Shown: positions 8,524-17,002 of the stretch, one piece after another
How positions within the stretch are numbered: the first letter of the stretch is position 1
Layout: each line of letters starts with the position of its first letter
NCBI GenBank assembly: GCA_958296165.1
Contig: OY282447.1
Location: 930,001-994,000, forward strand
Direction: 5' to 3'
Length of the DNA stretch: 64,000 nucleotides
Origin: an uncultured Pseudomonadales bacterium
Lineage (GTDB): Bacteria > Pseudomonadota > Gammaproteobacteria > Pseudomonadales > Azotimanducaceae
The notes under the pieces: model-generated
What the model was told of the DNA's origin: nothing
The model's database searches: none
The model's input: the letters and a program-made list of their open reading frames with translations, nothing else
Made by a program: the position numbers and the translations under genes

Positions 8524-9107
8524 GATGACGCGATTAGCCTCGCCACGTCTTCTCACAAGCTCAAGGTTTCGGCCGCACAGTACCACCACGACACTACCAA
8601 GTCATCCATCATCATCAATCGAACACGCTTGTCCGGTGCATGGCGAGGAAGGCGGGCACGCCCTTGGCGTTTCGCAGCACGACTTCCCCCTGCCCGCCCT
8701 CGGCCTTGAACCCATCCGGGGACCGCGTCGCCATCGCGCACGGACTCCCAGAAAACGACCTCCACCGCCGCGGCGCTGTTGCCGCCCGCGGCGACTGATC
8801 GGCGGGAGCGCCGCCTTGGCAGGAACCGCGTTCGCGCTGCCGCGTGATCGCCGCCTCGGGAGCTTGCGTCAAAAGTAAGAATATGATGTAAATCATATAC
8901 TTATGTTCCAATACTGGGCGGAGCGGCCGAACCGTACCGGGGAGTGGCTGTAAATCAACCATGGCGTGACTGATTTACGGCCAATTGACATCCTCCGTGT
9001 ACCCGTGCCGGCTCAATCGTTAATGCATGAAATACCATCCTATAACGCCACTTACCGGTTGCAATAGCATACATTAAGCGTCATCAATGCTCTGCGATGC
9101 CATATAG
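8524..9107. other. gene-poor stretch with a degraded reading frame
   Basis: This 584-base stretch between divergent genes holds no convincing intact gene. On the minus strand two frames each carry part of what looks like one protein. One reads VVFWESVRDGD near 8740-8765 and the other reads DGFKAEGGQGEVVLRNAKG near 8640-8720, as if a frameshift separated them. The family is not recognised with confidence. The right half is AT-rich, includes a palindrome at 8881-8898, and probably carries the promoters of the flanking units. Confidence 0.4.
8881..8898. promoter_or_regulatory. perfect palindrome, candidate operator
   Basis: ATATGAT, a four-base centre GTAA and ATCATAT form perfect 7-base arms. 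The site lies in an AT-rich intergenic patch between the minus-strand cassette and the DUF1643-XRE gene. Both neighbours encode a putative DNA-binding protein, so it may be an operator. Which protein binds is not known. Confidence 0.35.
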
Positions 9108-9947
9108 ATGCCGTATAGTTGCGAGATGATCTGCAACACCATAGCGATGGACGACGAGGTTGACGCACGGCGGTACCGCTATTGGCTGCATCGTGATTTG
9201 TCGGCGACCGGCAATGAGGGTCTGGTGTTCGTGATGCTGAACCCGTCTACGGCAAACGCCAGCGAAGACGATCCAACCATCCGGCGCTGCATGGATTTCG
9301 GACGTCGCTGGGGGTTTCGCGAGCTCACCGTGGTTAACCTTTTCGCGTTGCGAGCCACAGACTCCGCGGACTTGCGGCGTCACGGCGGCGAGGCCATCGG
9401 CGAACGCAACGACGATGTGCTGCACTGGGTACGGTGCCGAGCAACGATGATCGTCGCCGGGTGGGGCAACTACGGCTCGCACTTGAACCGCGATGCGGCG
9501 GTGTTGCCCATCATCCAGCCGACGATGGCACTACGCGTAACGCAACAGGGCTGCCCTGCACACCCGCTCCATCTCCCGGCGACGGCACAACCATCACCGT
9601 ATGAAGGCCGAGCGGCGGTTGGCCAAGGCCGTGGTCTGCTTGGCACACCGATTCCCGTGCGCCGCGCATTGGCCAAGCTCGGCGACGACATCCGCGACGC
9701 GCGCCGGCGTCGCCGCATTCCCATGGCGCTACTGGCGGAACGGGCTTCTATTAGTCGAACGACGCTCGCCAATATCGAGAAGGGCGATGCAGGAACCGCC
9801 CTTGGCAACTACGCACGCGTGTTGTTCTGTTTGGGCTTGAACGACCGACTCGCGAATCTAGTAGACGCGCGCTATGACGAAGTGGGGCTGGGGCTTGACG
9901 CTGAACAGCTACCCCAGCGTATTCGCCGTCGCCAATCGCGGCGGTAG
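9108..9947 (+). CDS. DUF1643 domain fused to an XRE-family helix-turn-helix
   Basis: This 279-residue protein joins two recognisable parts. Residues about 20-165 match DUF1643: RYRYWLHRDL, then FVMLNPSTANASEDDPTIRRC, NLFALRATD, VAGWGNYG and GCPAHPLHLPA near the end. Residues about 185-279 match an XRE helix-turn-helix of the HipB-like type (LLAERASISRTTLANIEKG), including the C-terminal tail DEVGLGLDAEQLPQRIR seen in stand-alone regulators. Each half is usually a separate protein. DUF1643 proteins are found on mobile elements and have no assigned activity. ATG 9108, 9126 and 9147 are all possible starts. No HipA-like partner lies downstream. Confidence 0.75.
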   Translation: MPYSCEMICNTIAMDDEVDARRYRYWLHRDLSATGNEGLVFVMLNPSTANASEDDPTIRRCMDFGRRWGFRELTVVNLFALRATDSADLRRHGGEAIGERNDDVLHWVRCRATMIVAGWGNYGSHLNRDAAVLPIIQPTMALRVTQQGCPAHPLHLPATAQPSPYEGRAAVGQGRGLLGTPIPVRRALAKLGDDIRDARRRRRIPMALLAERASISRTTLANIEKGDAGTALGNYARVLFCLGLNDRLANLVDARYDEVGLGLDAEQLPQRIRRRQSRR

Positions 9948-10264
9948 CGCCGAGGCTTCGTGGACCTCCGGTTGGCATCGACGGCGGGGCAGGCGCAGCG
10001 TCGCCTGCACTATTCTGTGTAGCGCCTCTGTAGCCCGCGGTCGTGCCTTGCCCTCGCAGGCCGCAAACGCCCTCCGAGGATGACGGAAGTCGGAGCTACA
10101 GACCTCGACCATAAGTAGAGTGCCAGAACTCGATGATCCTGATGCGGCTGCACACAACGCTTCTACATCCACGCACTATGCGGACATCAGCATGAGCACA
10201 TTGGATAAAGTCCAACCTTGGCCATGCGCGGTAGAGTCCGCATTTCTCCCACGGACAGGAGCAG
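9948..10264. other. intergenic region with a long inverted repeat
   Basis: No gene is supported in these 317 bases. An 8-base inverted repeat, TCTGTAGC at 10027-10034 and GCTACAGA at 10095-10102, encloses about 60 bases and could mark the ends of a small decayed repeat element. An ATG frame at 10189 (MSTLDKVQPWP) runs towards the DUF4258 gene in another frame and may be a relic of its original N-terminus. Confidence 0.35.
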
Positions 10265-10507
10265 ATGGTCACTCGACAAGTCAGCGCCCGAGACGTTGTT
10301 GCCGGCGTTGGTCGCGCTGTCCTAGTCGAAGACTATCCCACCCACGCCCGTGGTCCATGCTGCTTGGCATTACAGCGGGATGGATTGAACCGGCCGATTC
10401 ATGTAGTGTGGGGACTCCGTTGGGGACATGATTCGTGCGCGGTCATTGTGACGGCGTACCGACCAGATCCTCAGCAGTGGGACGAAACGTGGCGGCAGAG
10501 GCGGTGA
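10265..10507 (+). CDS. DUF4258 domain protein, toxin-like
   Basis: This 80-residue protein shows the DUF4258 signature: VEDYP, then LNRPIHVVWGL and, near the C-terminus, VTAYRPDPQQWDETWRQRR. DUF4258 proteins are small RelE/BrnT-like proteins often paired with a short antitoxin-like protein. ATG 10265 is preceded by ACAGGAG at a slightly short spacing. The usual N-terminal helix with its HA..RM pattern is only partly present (upstream in-frame codons give SHGQEQM before a stop at 10232), so the protein may be N-terminally shortened. Its TGA overlaps the next start (TGATG). Toxin activity is inferred from family and context. Confidence 0.7.
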   Translation: MVTRQVSARDVVAGVGRAVLVEDYPTHARGPCCLALQRDGLNRPIHVVWGLRWGHDSCAVIVTAYRPDPQQWDETWRQRR

Positions 10508-10740
10508 TGATCGCCCGACTGACCAAGAGGCTAGTGCGCGAAGGCGAGTGGGTCGCAGAGGTACAGGTGCGCCTCATCGAGGATGTGGACAAGCAGGAAG
10601 GGTGGGCACCTTATGTGTCCCTAGAAGACGCCTACAAACTGGACGACGTTCGCGAGGCGCTGCGCGAAGGCGACATCGAACTTGCGTCAAAGTTGGCCGA
10701 GAATGTGTACCGTCTAACGCCGGTTGCTAGGGCGTCCTAG
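10507..10740 (+). CDS. antitoxin-like partner of the DUF4258 protein
   Basis: This protein of about 77 residues starts at ATG 10507 (MIARLTKRLVREGEWVAEV), overlapping the DUF4258 stop in a TGATG arrangement; GTG 10504 is an alternative. The pattern REGEWVAEV, WAPYVSLEDAYKLDDVR and ASKLAENVYRLTPV is typical of the small proteins encoded directly after DUF4258 genes. The pair therefore looks like a compact toxin-antitoxin-like module. The order would be toxin first, as in BrnT-BrnA. No DNA-binding motif is obvious in the partner. Confidence 0.65.
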   Translation: MIARLTKRLVREGEWVAEVQVRLIEDVDKQEGWAPYVSLEDAYKLDDVREALREGDIELASKLAENVYRLTPVARAS

Positions 10741-10849
10741 CCACTGGGTTCACCATCCTGGATTGAGTCGATTCGGTTCCACCGTGACGAAGGGCGCAAG
10801 CACAACTTGGCGACAGCTTCTATCAACGACTTGTAATAGCGATTGGTAG

Positions 10850-12587
10850 ATGCACCAGCCGGGCGGCACGATCAAAGATGCGTTGGACTGTATCGCGTCC
10901 GGTGAGTATGTCCTGCCTGCTATCCAGCGGGAGTTTGTCTGGAGTACCGAGCAGATGTGCGCTCTGTTCGACAGCCTGATGCAAGGCTATCCGATTGGGG
11001 AGTTTCTGTTTTGGCGGATCGACGCTGAGAATTCGGCGCAGTATCGATACTACGGCTTCATGCTGGATTACCACCAACGGGACCACCCTCATTGCCCAGA
11101 TTTGGGTGTCATGGCCGACAAGCCATTGATCGCCGTGTTGGACGGTCAGCAGCGACTGACGGCACTCAACATTGGCTTGCGGGGATCTATGGCGGTCAAG
11201 TTGCCTCGACGACGGTGGGCCAGCCCAGATGCGTTTCCCCGGCGCGTTCTGGCGCTGGACTTGTTGGCCCAGACTCGACGCGACGAAGAGGGCAATCGCT
11301 ACAAGTTTGACTTCATAGATCAGAGTGAGATTGGGCGAAAAGACATCCATCTCTGGTTTCAGGTTTCGGAAATCCTAGCCATGGACTCTGGCCCTGACAT
11401 GCTCGATTGGTTTTTGGACAAGGGCGTTGACCAGGAACAGCAAAGCCTCGCTTTTCGTACACTGGACCGTCTGCACTACGTGATTCGCACGAAGCCGACC
11501 GTTGCGTACTACGAGGAGAGGAGTCAGGACATTGAACATCTTCATCCGCCGCAACAGTGGCGGAACTGTACTGGCCTACTCAGATCTCCTGCTGAGCATA
11601 GCAGTATCACAATGGGACAAACTAGATGCCCGCAGAGAGGTTCACGAGTTGGTGGACGACCTCAACGGTATTGGATCTAGTCTGGGGCTATCAAAGGACT
11701 TCGTACTAAAAGCCGGGCTCATGTTGACAGACATTGCGAGTGTAGGCTTCGAAGTTCGCAATTTCACTCATGCGAATATGGCTGTTCTTGAAAGTAGTTG
11801 GTCTAGAATCAGGGGAGCATTGGTCGAAACTGTGCAATTGGTCACGAGTCTTGGTTTCGACAGCAATAGTATCCGTGCACATAGTGCATTGTTACCTATC
11901 GCATACTATGTCTACAATCTCGGTGCGCCTTCTAATTTCGATTCAAGCGCCCAGTACGAGGACGATAGGAACGCTATCAAAGAGTGGCTCGTCCGTTCCA
12001 TCTTGAAAGCATCTGGCATTTGGGGAAGCGGTTTGGACACTTTGCTGACTGCGTTGCGTGAAGTGCTTCGCACGACGGACAGGGGCCACTTCCCCACGAC
12101 GGAACTGTACGCGACGATGGCACAACGCGGCAAGAGCCTAGACTTCATGCGAGAGGAAATCGAAGATCTCGCCGACATGAGAATTAGCGACCGGCGGGTA
12201 TTCGCTCTGCTGGCGTTACTCTTTCCGTTCATCGACGTTCGTACCCATCATTTCCATATAGACCACGTTTTCCCGAAGAGCCTCTTTACTCCATCTCGAC
12301 TACGCGATGCTGGCATCGAGGAAGAGAGCGCCAAGACTCTCAGTGACCGTGTCAACCGGCTCGGCAACCTGCAGCTGCTTGAGGGAGTCGTCAACAACGA
12401 GAAGCGTGCCAAAATGCCGATGGCGTGGATGCAAGAGTTCATTCCGGACGAGGAAAAACGTCAGCAACATCGCGACCTGCATCTGTTTGGGGAAGTACCG
12501 GAGCACATCACCGAATTTATGCCCTTCTACGAAGCCCGTCGCGAACGCTTGCGGGATCGCATCGCGGAGTTGGTGAGCCGGATGTAA
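10850..12587 (+). pseudogene. DUF262 / HNH (GmrSD-like) gene with a frameshift
   Basis: Two overlapping frames together encode one GmrSD-like protein of about 578 codons. The first frame (from ATG 10850) has LPAIQREFVW, FLFWRID and LDGQQRLTALN. The second (to 12587) has NIFIRRNSGGTVLAYSDLL, the nuclease motif HFHIDHVFPKS and RVNRLGNLQLLEG. The switch is near 11525-11535. Frame one reads SQDIEH and frame two resumes at LNIFIRRN, so a few codons seem missing. A deletion of 11 bases between two ATTGA repeats would explain it. As it stands the gene gives only an N-terminal DUF262 fragment. It differs clearly from the DUF262 protein at 5646-7394. Confidence 0.75.
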
Positions 12588-12843
12588 ACTCGACGTATGC
12601 GCTGCCCGGCAGCGGCGGCGGGTACTACCGACAGATGGTATGGTCCCAAAGAGCGGCAAGCACCCACTCGACGCGGTCGGTTCTGTCTACCGATGTCTCG
12701 CTCATTCGTGGCGGTGACATCGCTTGAGCAACTGGCAGAACACGGAACTCAGCAATGCCAGTGCCATCGTGCGTGGCCAAGACATCAGGGATCGTGGACT
12801 AGCACCGCAAAGAGGTCGGAGATACATAGAGACGAGCAACGGC

Positions 12844-13081
12844 ATGAGACCGGTGCATCCTGCCGAGATCCCGCGCGAAGAGATCGAAGCCGCCGATGTC
12901 TCCGAGGACTTGCTGGCGGTGGCACTGGCCGTTCCCGCCCACCTTGTGACCGGCATTCTCGGCGGAACGGAAGGAATAACGGCGGAATACGGCGCTTAGG
13001 CTGGCGCATTACTCCGGGACGACGCCAAACCTCTGGCTGAACCTGCAACAGACTTGGGAACTCTGGCGAGCGGAAATCGAA
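12844..13081 (+). pseudogene. higA: higA-like antitoxin remnant, frameshifted
   Basis: The first frame begins at ATG 12844 with MRPVHPAEIPREE, the hallmark start of HigA antitoxins, followed by helix-turn-helix sequence up to GITAE. After an apparent extra T near 12988 the reading continues in another frame with TALRLAHYSGTTPNLWLNLQ and WELWRAEIE, the usual HigA C-terminal half. No HigB toxin was found upstream. The in-frame extension upstream of 12844 is probably not part of the gene. Confidence 0.7.
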
Positions 13082-13341
13082 GTTGGCGGGGAGACCGCCA
13101 AGCAAGTCACGCCGGAAGTCGGCCGCGTAGCCCGCGCCATCAACGTCGTCAGTCGATGCGGCGGCGCCTTAACCACTGGCGGTTCACCATGGAATGCACC
13201 GGCGCCGATCCGCTCCGCTAGCGATCACCCACGCAGCGCGAGACCGCAACGCCCACGGCGCAACCGCGAGCGGCGCGAGTGCAATGGCGCTGTTTCCTGT
13301 AGGCTGTTCGTGACCTGCGAACATCGAGTTGGCGACTAACC

Positions 13342-14698
13342 ATGTTGGCCGAAGTTCCCCCTGCGAAGACGGTCGCCGCAGAGCGCAACAAGCTACGGCC
13401 GGACGACCGCGCCGTTCACGATTGGTACCGCTTCGTGCTCTCTTATCCACCGCATTTGGTGCGCGAATATGTGGAACGCTTCGGCTTGGATGCCACGCAG
13501 ACCGTGTTGGACCCTTTTCTGCGGCACCGGCACGACGCTGGTGGAGTGCAAGAAGCTAGGCATCGGCAGCGTTGGTTTGGAATCCAACCCCATGGCCTAC
13601 TTTGCGAGTGGCGTGAAGGTGGATTGGTGCATAGACGAAGCGCAGCTAGCGCAGTACGCCTCGGCGGTGGCAGCCGCGGCGACGGACACTTTGGCCAAGC
13701 AGGGCATCGCCGAACACGAGCTGCCGCTCTTCGCCAAGAACACCGCCCAGAACGCCGGCCACCCGCGCAGCTTGCGCGGCCTGCCAGCGGCAAGTGCCAA
13801 GCTGCTGCTCACCAACTCCATCAGTCCGCTGCCGCTGCATAGAGCGCTGGTGCTGCTGGACGCCATTGACGAACACGGCAGCCCAGCCCAACAACGCTTT
13901 GGTCGCCTTGCGCTCGCCAAGGCGCTGGTGCATGGCATCGGCAACCGGAAGTTCGGCCCGGAAGTGGGTGTGGGCAAGCGCAAGACCGACGCCGCTGCCG
14001 TGCAGATTTGGCACCAGTGCATGCGCTCGATCGTGCGCGATGTGGCGCGATGGCGGGATGCAGACGCGGCGGCACAAGTCATTCAGGCCGATGCCAGAGA
14101 CGTCGGCCGAGTCCTCGAACCGGGCAGTGTGGACGCCGTGATTACCTCTCCGCCGTATCCGAACGAGAAGGACTACACGCGAACCACGCGACTGGAATCC
14201 GTGATCCTAGGCTTGGTGCGAGACAGGAGCGAGCTGCGCACTCTCAAGCAAGGACTCGTCCGCTCCAACACGCGCGGCGTCTACAAGGCCGACACCGACG
14301 ACCGCGAGGTGGCGGATCACGCGGAGATCGCCAACATCGCCGAAGCCATCGAGCGGCGGCGCGTGGAGTTGGGCAAGACGTCTGGTTTTGAGCGACTCTA
14401 TCCGCGTGTGACGCAGCTGTATTTCGGTGGCATGCGGCGCCACTTGGCGTCACTGCGCACCGTTCTAAAACCGCACGCCAAGCTCGCCTATGTGGTTGGC
14501 GATCAAGCCTCGTATCTGCGCGTGATGATTCGCACCGGCAAGCTACTAGCCGAGTTGGCGCAGTCGCTCGGCTACAGGCTCGTCGGCATCGATTTGTTCC
14601 GCACTAGGCCGTCAACGGTCACCGGCGAGCAACTGCGCGAGGAAGTCGTGCTGCTGGAGTGGCTAGGTAGCAGCACACGCCGCGGGAGCGCCGCCTAG
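13342..14698 (+). pseudogene. N6-adenine/N4-cytosine-type DNA methyltransferase, frameshifted
   Basis: From ATG 13342 one frame encodes the N-terminus through TVLDPF. The other, to 14698, continues with CGTGTTLVECKKLG, the SAM-binding DPFxGxGTT motif. The catalytic TSPPYPNEKDY motif lies later in the same frame. The switch falls in a run of four T at about 13514-13517 where three would keep the frame, so it is a one-base insertion or a sequencing error. The joined product is about 450 residues, a plausible length for a solitary or restriction-associated methylase. Unless the indel is an artefact, the gene is inactive. A downstream-initiated product would lack the intact SAM-binding N-terminus. 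It overlaps the convergent small-subunit gene by four bases. Confidence 0.8.
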
Positions 14699-15219
14699 CG
14701 CGGTGCGTCGCGGTACACCTTGCCGCGCCGCCGCACTGGCTCCAATAGCGACCAATCGCCTTCTTCCACCTCAAAACCTTCTGGGAACGGCGAGCGGGGC
14801 TCCATGTCCAGCGAGCGCATCACGCGGTCGTCACGGTAGTAGCACTGGGCGATGATCGAGAGCATCGTGCGGTGGGCTGAAAACCGGGCGCGATCTAACT
14901 CATCCTCCGCATCGTCGCTCGCGTCGTCAGACGAGCGGGGCTGGTTGGCGCGTTCGATCTGGCTTTTCTTGGCGGCTGCGTCCAAATCGACGAACTTCGC
15001 GCCGTGCCGAGCAATCGCCAAGCGGTCTTCGCGGTCGAGTGCTGCGCCGATGGCGTCCGCGTAGCGCCTGGCGGTAGCGAGGATGTCGGCGGCGATGAGC
15101 GGGTCGTCGGCACCCGGCACGGCGTAAGCGGAGCTCGCGGGGATGGCCGCGCCGGCAAAGGCGATCAGCGCGCGTTCCTGGTCTGCGGTGAAAGGGTTGT
15201 CGGTGGCGATGGAATCCAT
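14695..15219 (-). CDS. small subunit associated with a GMC dehydrogenase
   Basis: This 174-residue protein resembles gluconate 2-dehydrogenase subunit-3-like proteins. It has an N-terminal FTADQERALIAFAGAAIPAS with PGADDP, and a C-terminal QCYYRDDRVMRSL and PFPEGFEVEEGDW. Such subunits accompany FAD-dependent GMC dehydrogenases and help export or electron transfer. It follows the GMC gene after a 15-base gap on the same strand, so the two form an operon. No signal peptide is evident. The partner gene is broken, so this protein may now be without function. Confidence 0.65.
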   Translation of the reverse strand: MDSIATDNPFTADQERALIAFAGAAIPASSAYAVPGADDPLIAADILATARRYADAIGAALDREDRLAIARHGAKFVDLDAAAKKSQIERANQPRSSDDASDDAEDELDRARFSAHRTMLSIIAQCYYRDDRVMRSLDMEPRSPFPEGFEVEEGDWSLLEPVRRRGKVYRDAPR

Positions 15220-15234
15220 AGTGCTCCCGGCGGA

Positions 15235-16907
15235 TCAATCGAACAGGTTGGCGAGGCGCTTCTTCATCGAATCGGCAACGTAGAGAGCGAGCGCTTGGAT
15301 GGTGCGGGTGGGATTCACGCCAGCGCTGGTGACGAAAATGCTGCCATCGACGATGAATAGGTTGCGCACATCGTGCGCCCGGCCCCACTCGTTCACCACC
15401 GAGCGCTGCGGGTCGGTGCCCATCCGCGCCGTACCCATCAGGTGCCAGCCGCCGACGCCGATGGGCGCTTCGGTGATGATGTCCACCGCGCCCGCCGCCC
15501 GCAGCACTTCAGTGCCGCGCGCCACGGCGTGGTCGAGCATGCGGCGGCTGTTCTCGGAGAGCGTGTAGTCGATCTTCGGCGCGGGAATGCCGTGCGCGTC
15601 CTTGAGATCGGGGTCCAACGTAACGGTGTTGTGTTCTTCCGGCAGGTCTTCGCAAATGCCCACCATGCCGGTGATGCGGTTGAACAGCCGGCGATACGCC
15701 TCATGGTGGCCCTCGCCGCGGGGGATGCGGCCCGAAAACATACCCGTCAAGGCTGTCGCAACCGGCCCGCGGCCGCGATTGATCTCGTAGGTGTAGCCAC
15801 GCACGAATCCACGCTCGGCGTCGGTTTCGTAGAACTCTTGGCTCCAGATGCACACGCCCGGCCCCTTGTAGCCGTCCATCGGCTCGTCGAACACGCCTTG
15901 GATGGAGGCGTAGGGGTGGAACATCAGGTTCTTGCCCACCAGCCCGCTGGAGTTGGCTAGGCCGTTCGGGAACTTGCCGGAGGTGGAATTGAGCAGCAGG
16001 CGCGGCGTGCCGACGCCGTTGCAGGCGACGATCACCACTTGTGCGGCTTGGAACCGCTCCACGCCCTCCTCGTCGTAGTACGCCACCCCGGACGCCATGC
16101 CTTCGTCGTTTACGGTGATTTCCCGCACACGGCAGCGCGTGCGCACTTCCACTCCGGCCCGAACCGCGTGCGGCCAGTAGGTGATGTCCGTGCTCGCTTT
16201 CGCGCCTTGTGCGCAACCGCTGCCGCAGGCACCGAGATTGATGCAGCGATCGCGGCCGTCGTATTGCTGGGTGGCGATGGCCGTGTCCGACGGCCACCAA
16301 TGCCAACCAAGCTGATTGAAGCCCTTGGCCAGCGTCTGGCCGGATTTGCCCATCGGCACCGGCGGCATCGGCGCCTGCTTCGGCGGATAGGCCGGATCGC
16401 CTCGAATGGTTCTGGGGGCGGATGCTGAACGACGACCGGCATCGGCGCCTGCTTCGGCGGATAGGCCGGATCGCCGCCCAAGCCGGAGGTGCCCATCATG
16501 CGGTCGTTCTCGGCGTAGAAAGGCTCCAAGGTGTTGTAGTCGATGGGCCAGTCGTCGGCCACGCCGTCCAACGTCTTTACGCGGAAGTCGGATGGATGAA
16601 AGCGCGGGAAGTGGCCAGCGTAGAGGATCGTGCTGCCGCCCACGGCGTTGAAGTTGGCCACCGAGATGGGCGAGTTGGCGTCGTTCACCGGATAGTCCGT
16701 GTCGCGCCCGCGGCGGTTGGGGCTGATGCTCATGTCGCTGAACGCGCGCGCTTCCCAATCCCGGCCCGTGCTCGGGTACTGCAGCGGGTTCATCCAGTCG
16801 CCCTGCTCTAGGCAGACGATGCGCATGCGCGTTTCCGCCAAGCTCCACGCCACCGCCGCCCCGGATGCGCCGGCACCCACAATCAGCACGTCTACCGTAT
16901 CGGCCAT
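15235..16907 (-). pseudogene. GMC-family FAD oxidoreductase interrupted by a 74-bp insertion
   Basis: The protein starts at ATG 16907 (MADTVDVLIVGAGASG, the FAD-binding dinucleotide motif), with GGGGAAAGG upstream as ribosome site. It continues to GLGGDPAYPPKQAPMP near 16440, then leaves frame. The remainder resumes in another frame with a second copy of GDPAYPPKQAPMP followed by PVPMGKSGQTLAKGFNQLG, and runs to the C-terminal motif GVGGWHLMGTARMG and the NPTRTIQALALYVAD tail. Removing 74 bases restores one continuous frame of about 530 residues. GMC enzymes oxidise alcohols or sugars. With the insertion the product would be truncated after the N-terminal third. Confidence 0.85.
16363..16475. 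repeat. 39-bp direct repeat flanking 35 bp inside the GMC gene
   Basis: Two identical 39-base copies (beginning CGGCATCGGCGCCTGC) lie at 16363-16401 and 16437-16475, separated by 35 bases. The offset of 74 is not a multiple of three and is the cause of the frameshift. Both copies encode the same peptide, GDPAYPPKQAPMP, in different frames. Confidence 0.9.
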
Positions 16908-17002
16908 GCGCCTTTCCCCATTGCTTTTCCCCTTCTTGCCCTGTCCTTGCCCAGGTCCTGCGTTGAGTACCTGCTTGGCAGACACCTACCCTTCCGAGCT
17001 TA

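Noticed and set aside
9948-10264. HipA toxin downstream of the XRE domain
   Set aside because: No HipA kinase motif occurs in any frame of this region.
12724-12843. N-terminal extension of the higA remnant or a higB toxin
   Set aside because: The translation shows no RelE/HigB pattern and the family start is clearly MRPVHPAE at 12844.
13500-13530. Programmed ribosomal frameshift in the methyltransferase
   Set aside because: The TTTT run is not a canonical slippery heptamer and no stimulatory structure is apparent; a one-base indel is simpler.
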